From Aestuariivivens sediminis (GTDB taxonomy: Bacteria; Bacteroidota; Bacteroidia; Flavobacteriales; Flavobacteriaceae): 64,000 nt of DNA. Made by a program: the position numbers and the translations under genes. Numbering within the stretch: position 1 is the stretch's first letter; the number at the start of each line of letters is the position of its first letter. Location: assembly GCF_022662105.1 (NCBI RefSeq), contig NZ_JAKMCP010000002.1:372001-436000 (forward strand). Reading direction: 5' to 3'. Under the pieces are notes generated by a model. The model was not told the DNA's origin. It saw only the letters and a list, made by a program, of their open reading frames with translations, and did not search any database. Positions 60,887-64,000 of the stretch are shown here, piece after piece.

Positions 60887-63800
60887 ATGACCAAAGATTT
60901 AAAAAAGAAAAAAGTAGATAAGGAATTCCGGTTATCATCATGGGCTATTAACAATAAAACGACCATGTATGTTTTAATTGTATTAATCCTTTTCCTGGGC
61001 GCGGGGGCCTACTTTAGCATGCCCCGTGAAAGCTTTCCGGAAATAAAGGAAACCAAGATTTACATCAGTTCCGTTTTCCCGGGTAACACGGCCGAGGATA
61101 TTGAAAAATTAATTACCGATCCTATTGAGGACAAACTAAAGACAGTAAGCAACGTCGTGGAAATCACGTCCACCTCTCAAGAAGATTATTCCATTATTAT
61201 AGTGGAATTCGATGAGGGCATTACCGTTGATGCTGCTAAACAAAAAGTGAAGGATGAAGTAGACTCCGAAACCTCAGGTGAAGATTGGCCCACCTTTAAC
61301 GGGGCCAAGGTTGAGCCTAATGTGTTCGATTTAAGCATGTCTGAAGAAATCCCTATTCTAAATATTAATATCTCGGGAGACTATCCTGTTGATAAATTGA
61401 AGGAATATGGAGAATATTTGGAGGATGAAATTGAAGGCCTTCAGGAAATAAAGCAGGTAGATATTAGAGGGGCGCAGGAAAAAGAGGTTGAGGTAGCTGT
61501 CGATATTTACAAAATGATGGCAGCCAAGGTTAGTTTTGATGATATTATCAATACCATTAGTAGAGAAAATATGACGATGTCTGCCGGGAATTTAATTTCG
61601 AGCGGACAGCGAAGAACCATTAGGGTTTTGGGTGAAATTAAAGACCCCGGGGAACTGTATAATTTTGTAGTAAAGTCGGAAAACGGCAATTCCATTTACC
61701 TCAGGGATGTCGCCACGGTCACCTTTAAGGATGAAGACAAGACCACCTATGCACGAGAGTTTGGTGAACCTGTTGTGATGCTGGACGTAAAAAAGCGTGC
61801 CGGAAAAAACATGGTCGAAGCTGCCGAACAAATAGAAGCCATTGTTAAGCATGCCAAAGAATCCATTTTCCCTCCGGACCTAAAAGTTACCATCTCCAAC
61901 GACCAATCCTCTAAAACCATTGGGCAGGTAGATGACTTAGTGAATAACATCATTTTTGGGATCATCCTGGTAGTAACGGTTCTCATGTTCTTTTTAGGCT
62001 TTAAAAATGCGCTTTTTGTCGGATTTGCCATTCCCATGTCCATGTTCATGTCGCTAATGATCCTCAATACCTTAGACTACACCATGAACACCATGATTCT
62101 ATTCGGACTAATCATGGGGCTAGGAATGTTGGTGGACAATGGTATTGTGGTGGTCGAAAATGTATACCGCTTGATGTCTGAGGGCATGCCCCGGATAGAG
62201 GCTGCTAAAAAAGGGATTGGCGAGATCGCTTTTCCTATTATCATATCTACCGTAACCACGGTTGCTGCCTTTATTCCACTGGGACTTTGGCCGGGATTAA
62301 TGGGTCAATTCATGATCTATTTTCCAGTGACCTTATCGGTTGTTTTAGGGTCTTCATTATTTGTTGCCATCTTCTTTAACTCCGTCATGGTCTCTCAATT
62401 TATGACTACGGAAGACAAGAACATGCCATTAAAGCAAATCGTTAGAATTTCGGTCATATTTGGAGTCATCGGTTTACTAATTTTTGTGTTTGGAGGAAGC
62501 TACAGAGGCCTCGGAACCTTAATGATGGTTACCGTTGTATTGCTTTGGATTTACAGATTATTCCTTAGAAGATGGGCCAATGCTTTTCAAAACAACGTAT
62601 TACCCAAATGGGAACTTTATTATGAAAGGACACTGCGGACGGCCTTACAGGGTAAAACACCGGTTTTTATTTCGGTAGGTACTGTTCTGCTATTGCTGAT
62701 TACATTTATGACTTTCGGTATTTCAATGGGGACAGGCCATACTAAAGTGGAGTTCTTCCCGGATAATAAACCCAACCAGATTATTGTCTATATCGAATAT
62801 CCCGAAGGCACAGATATTAAAAAGACTAATGCCATTACCCAAGACATCGAGCATCGTGTTTACGAGATTATTAATGATGACGTCTACATGGATGGTAACT
62901 ATAACTTCTTAACAGAAAGTGCCGTATCCCAGGTAGGTGAAGGGGCAGGTAACCCACAAACAGATGGCGGATCCGCGGCCGAAATGCCGCATCGCGGTAA
63001 GATCACCGCGACCATGCGGGAGTTCAAATATCGCAAAGGGGCAGATAGTAATGATTTACTTAAAAAAGTTCAGGAGGCCTTAAAAGGCATTTATCCCGGT
63101 GTTAGTATCTCTGTAGAAAAGGATCCTGTGGGCCCTCCGGCAGGGTATCCCATAAATATTGAACTTGAAGGGGATGATTATTCGCAATTGATCGTTACGG
63201 CTGAAAACATGCGTAATTATATCAACTCCAAAAACATAGAAGGCATTGATGAATTAAAGATAGATGTCAACAAATCCAAACCTTCAATGCAAGTTCTTGT
63301 CGACACCAAAAAGGCAGGTGAGTTGGGCATTACTTCCGGGCAGGTAGGGCAACAATTGCGCAATTCAATTTTTGGTGCGAAGGCCGGTATTTATAAAAAA
63401 GAGGGTGAGGACTATGACATTTACGTGCGATTCAATGAAGAAAACAGATATAATACCAGTTCCATTTTCAATCAAAAAATAACGTTTAGGGATATGGCTT
63501 CCGGACAAATTAAGGAAATTCCCGTTTCAACTGTGGCGGAACACAATAACACCTCGGGGTTTAGTGCCATAAAACATCGCGACACAAGACGTGTGGTTAC
63601 CTTGTATTCCGCTTTAGCCCCGGGCTTCATTGATGCCAGGGCCATTGTGACCAAAATTCAAAATGAAATGAAGAATTTCAGCCAAATGCCCGCTTCCTTA
63701 AAGGTGGATTATACCGGTCAAATTGAGGAACAGGAAAAACAACAAAGTTTTCTTAATGGGGCTTTTATGGCAGGATTGGGATTGATTTTCTTCATTTTGA

Positions 63801-64000
63801 TCTTTCAATTTAACTCCGTTTCAAAACCCGGCATCATTATGATGGCTGTGTTCTTAAGTTTTATTGGTGTCTTTGGAGGTATTTTATTGACCGGAAGTTC
63901 ATTTGTAATAATGATGACCATGATGGGGATAATTTCGTTGGCAGGGATTGTGGTGAACAACGGGGTGGTATTGCTGGATTACACCCAACTTCTTATTGAC
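60887..64000 (+). CDS. RND efflux transporter permease (3' end outside window)
   Basis: The first 1,038 codons of an AcrB/CzcA-like pump; the reading frame is open to the window end. Starts MTKDLKKKKVDKEFRLSSWA, followed by TM1 (MYVLIVLILFLGAGAYF), porter loops (RESFPEIKETKIYISSVFPG), and a TM4-type helix carrying DNGIVVVENVYRL, the site of proton-relay acidic residues in the family. The second half begins near 62650, and its corresponding TM segment runs into the window edge (NNGVVLLDYTQL). Driven by proton influx, it exports drugs or similar compounds. Specificity cannot be told; the DNGIVVVEN form is that of the hydrophobe/amphiphile exporters, and it lacks an evident metal-exporter signature. 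Confidence 0.93.
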   Translation, partial: MTKDLKKKKVDKEFRLSSWAINNKTTMYVLIVLILFLGAGAYFSMPRESFPEIKETKIYISSVFPGNTAEDIEKLITDPIEDKLKTVSNVVEITSTSQEDYSIIIVEFDEGITVDAAKQKVKDEVDSETSGEDWPTFNGAKVEPNVFDLSMSEEIPILNINISGDYPVDKLKEYGEYLEDEIEGLQEIKQVDIRGAQEKEVEVAVDIYKMMAAKVSFDDIINTISRENMTMSAGNLISSGQRRTIRVLGEIKDPGELYNFVVKSENGNSIYLRDVATVTFKDEDKTTYAREFGEPVVMLDVKKRAGKNMVEAAEQIEAIVKHAKESIFPPDLKVTISNDQSSKTIGQVDDLVNNIIFGIILVVTVLMFFLGFKNALFVGFAIPMSMFMSLMILNTLDYTMNTMILFGLIMGLGMLVDNGIVVVENVYRLMSEGMPRIEAAKKGIGEIAFPIIISTVTTVAAFIPLGLWPGLMGQFMIYFPVTLSVVLGSSLFVAIFFNSVMVSQFMTTEDKNMPLKQIVRISVIFGVIGLLIFVFGGSYRGLGTLMMVTVVLLWIYRLFLRRWANAFQNNVLPKWELYYERTLRTALQGKTPVFISVGTVLLLLITFMTFGISMGTGHTKVEFFPDNKPNQIIVYIEYPEGTDIKKTNAITQDIEHRVYEIINDDVYMDGNYNFLTESAVSQVGEGAGNPQTDGGSAAEMPHRGKITATMREFKYRKGADSNDLLKKVQEALKGIYPGVSISVEKDPVGPPAGYPINIELEGDDYSQLIVTAENMRNYINSKNIEGIDELKIDVNKSKPSMQVLVDTKKAGELGITSGQVGQQLRNSIFGAKAGIYKKEGEDYDIYVRFNEENRYNTSSIFNQKITFRDMASGQIKEIPVSTVAEHNNTSGFSAIKHRDTRRVVTLYSALAPGFIDARAIVTKIQNEMKNFSQMPASLKVDYTGQIEEQEKQQSFLNGAFMAGLGLIFFILIFQFNSVSKPGIIMMAVFLSFIGVFGGILLTGSSFVIMMTMMGIISLAGIVVNNGVVLLDYTQLLID

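Noticed and set aside
1-64000. CRISPR arrays, insertion sequences or prophage
   Set aside because: No evenly spaced direct repeats, transposase or phage genes were seen. The repeats found are degenerate, dispersed and intergenic.

Overview
The window comes from a Bacteroidota genome, most likely a marine member of the Flavobacteriaceae. The evidence is low GC, many short lipoprotein signals, promoters of the Bacteroidota type (TTG, 19 bases, TAnnTTTG), few Shine-Dalgarno sequences, a CarboxypepD_reg/TonB receptor, sulfatases, a PorT-like barrel beside exbB/exbD/exbD, and a clade II-type nosZ cluster.

Region 1 (1-26.0 kb) is accessory. It holds a sulfatase cut by the window edge, a small His/Cys-rich protein with a TonB-dependent receptor, a cold-shock protein, and then a row of about 16 genes, all on the + strand. 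These have little functional relation to one another: a two-DTG aspartyl protease lipoprotein, VOC lipoprotein, GH26-like lipoprotein, unknown lipoprotein, SnoaL-type lipoprotein, FAD monooxygenase, zinc alcohol dehydrogenase, alpha/beta hydrolase, TIM-barrel lipoprotein, lipocalin-like lipoprotein, PLP decarboxylase, NAD-binding protein, sulfatase, patatin, APC permease, PliI-like lipoprotein and Tat-exported DinB protein. Most sit alone between 60-580 base spacers. Several spacers share degenerate repeats, including motifs like TCATAGCCAAACCGTT just before start codons, which gives the stretch the look of a gene-cassette array. No integrase is visible.

Region 2 (26.0-48.2 kb) is core genome: rplM-rpsI, rpsB (with a hairpin leader)-tsf, pyrH-frr, an outer-membrane barrel, an MMPL/RND exporter, asnS, rpoN with a membrane protein, then on the - strand a PorT-like barrel, exbD-exbD-unknown-exbB, tRNA-Ser(GGA), L-asparaginase, TatD, and sucB/sucA of the 2-oxoglutarate dehydrogenase complex.

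Region 3 (48.2-56.2 kb) is a nitrous oxide reduction cluster: cytochrome c lipoprotein, fasciclin lipoprotein, nosZ, a membrane protein, nosL, nosD, nosF, nosY, and a convergent Rrf2 regulator with three cysteines. The promoter before the cytochrome gene carries an FNR/CRP-type palindrome centred near -42 and a second box that is nearly identical to a sequence in the rrf2 promoter, so oxygen and NO/Fe-S control can be proposed.

Region 4 (56.2-64.0 kb) has a small unknown protein, a polyprenyl synthetase, and a TetR-TolC-adaptor-RND efflux operon whose pump gene runs off the window end.
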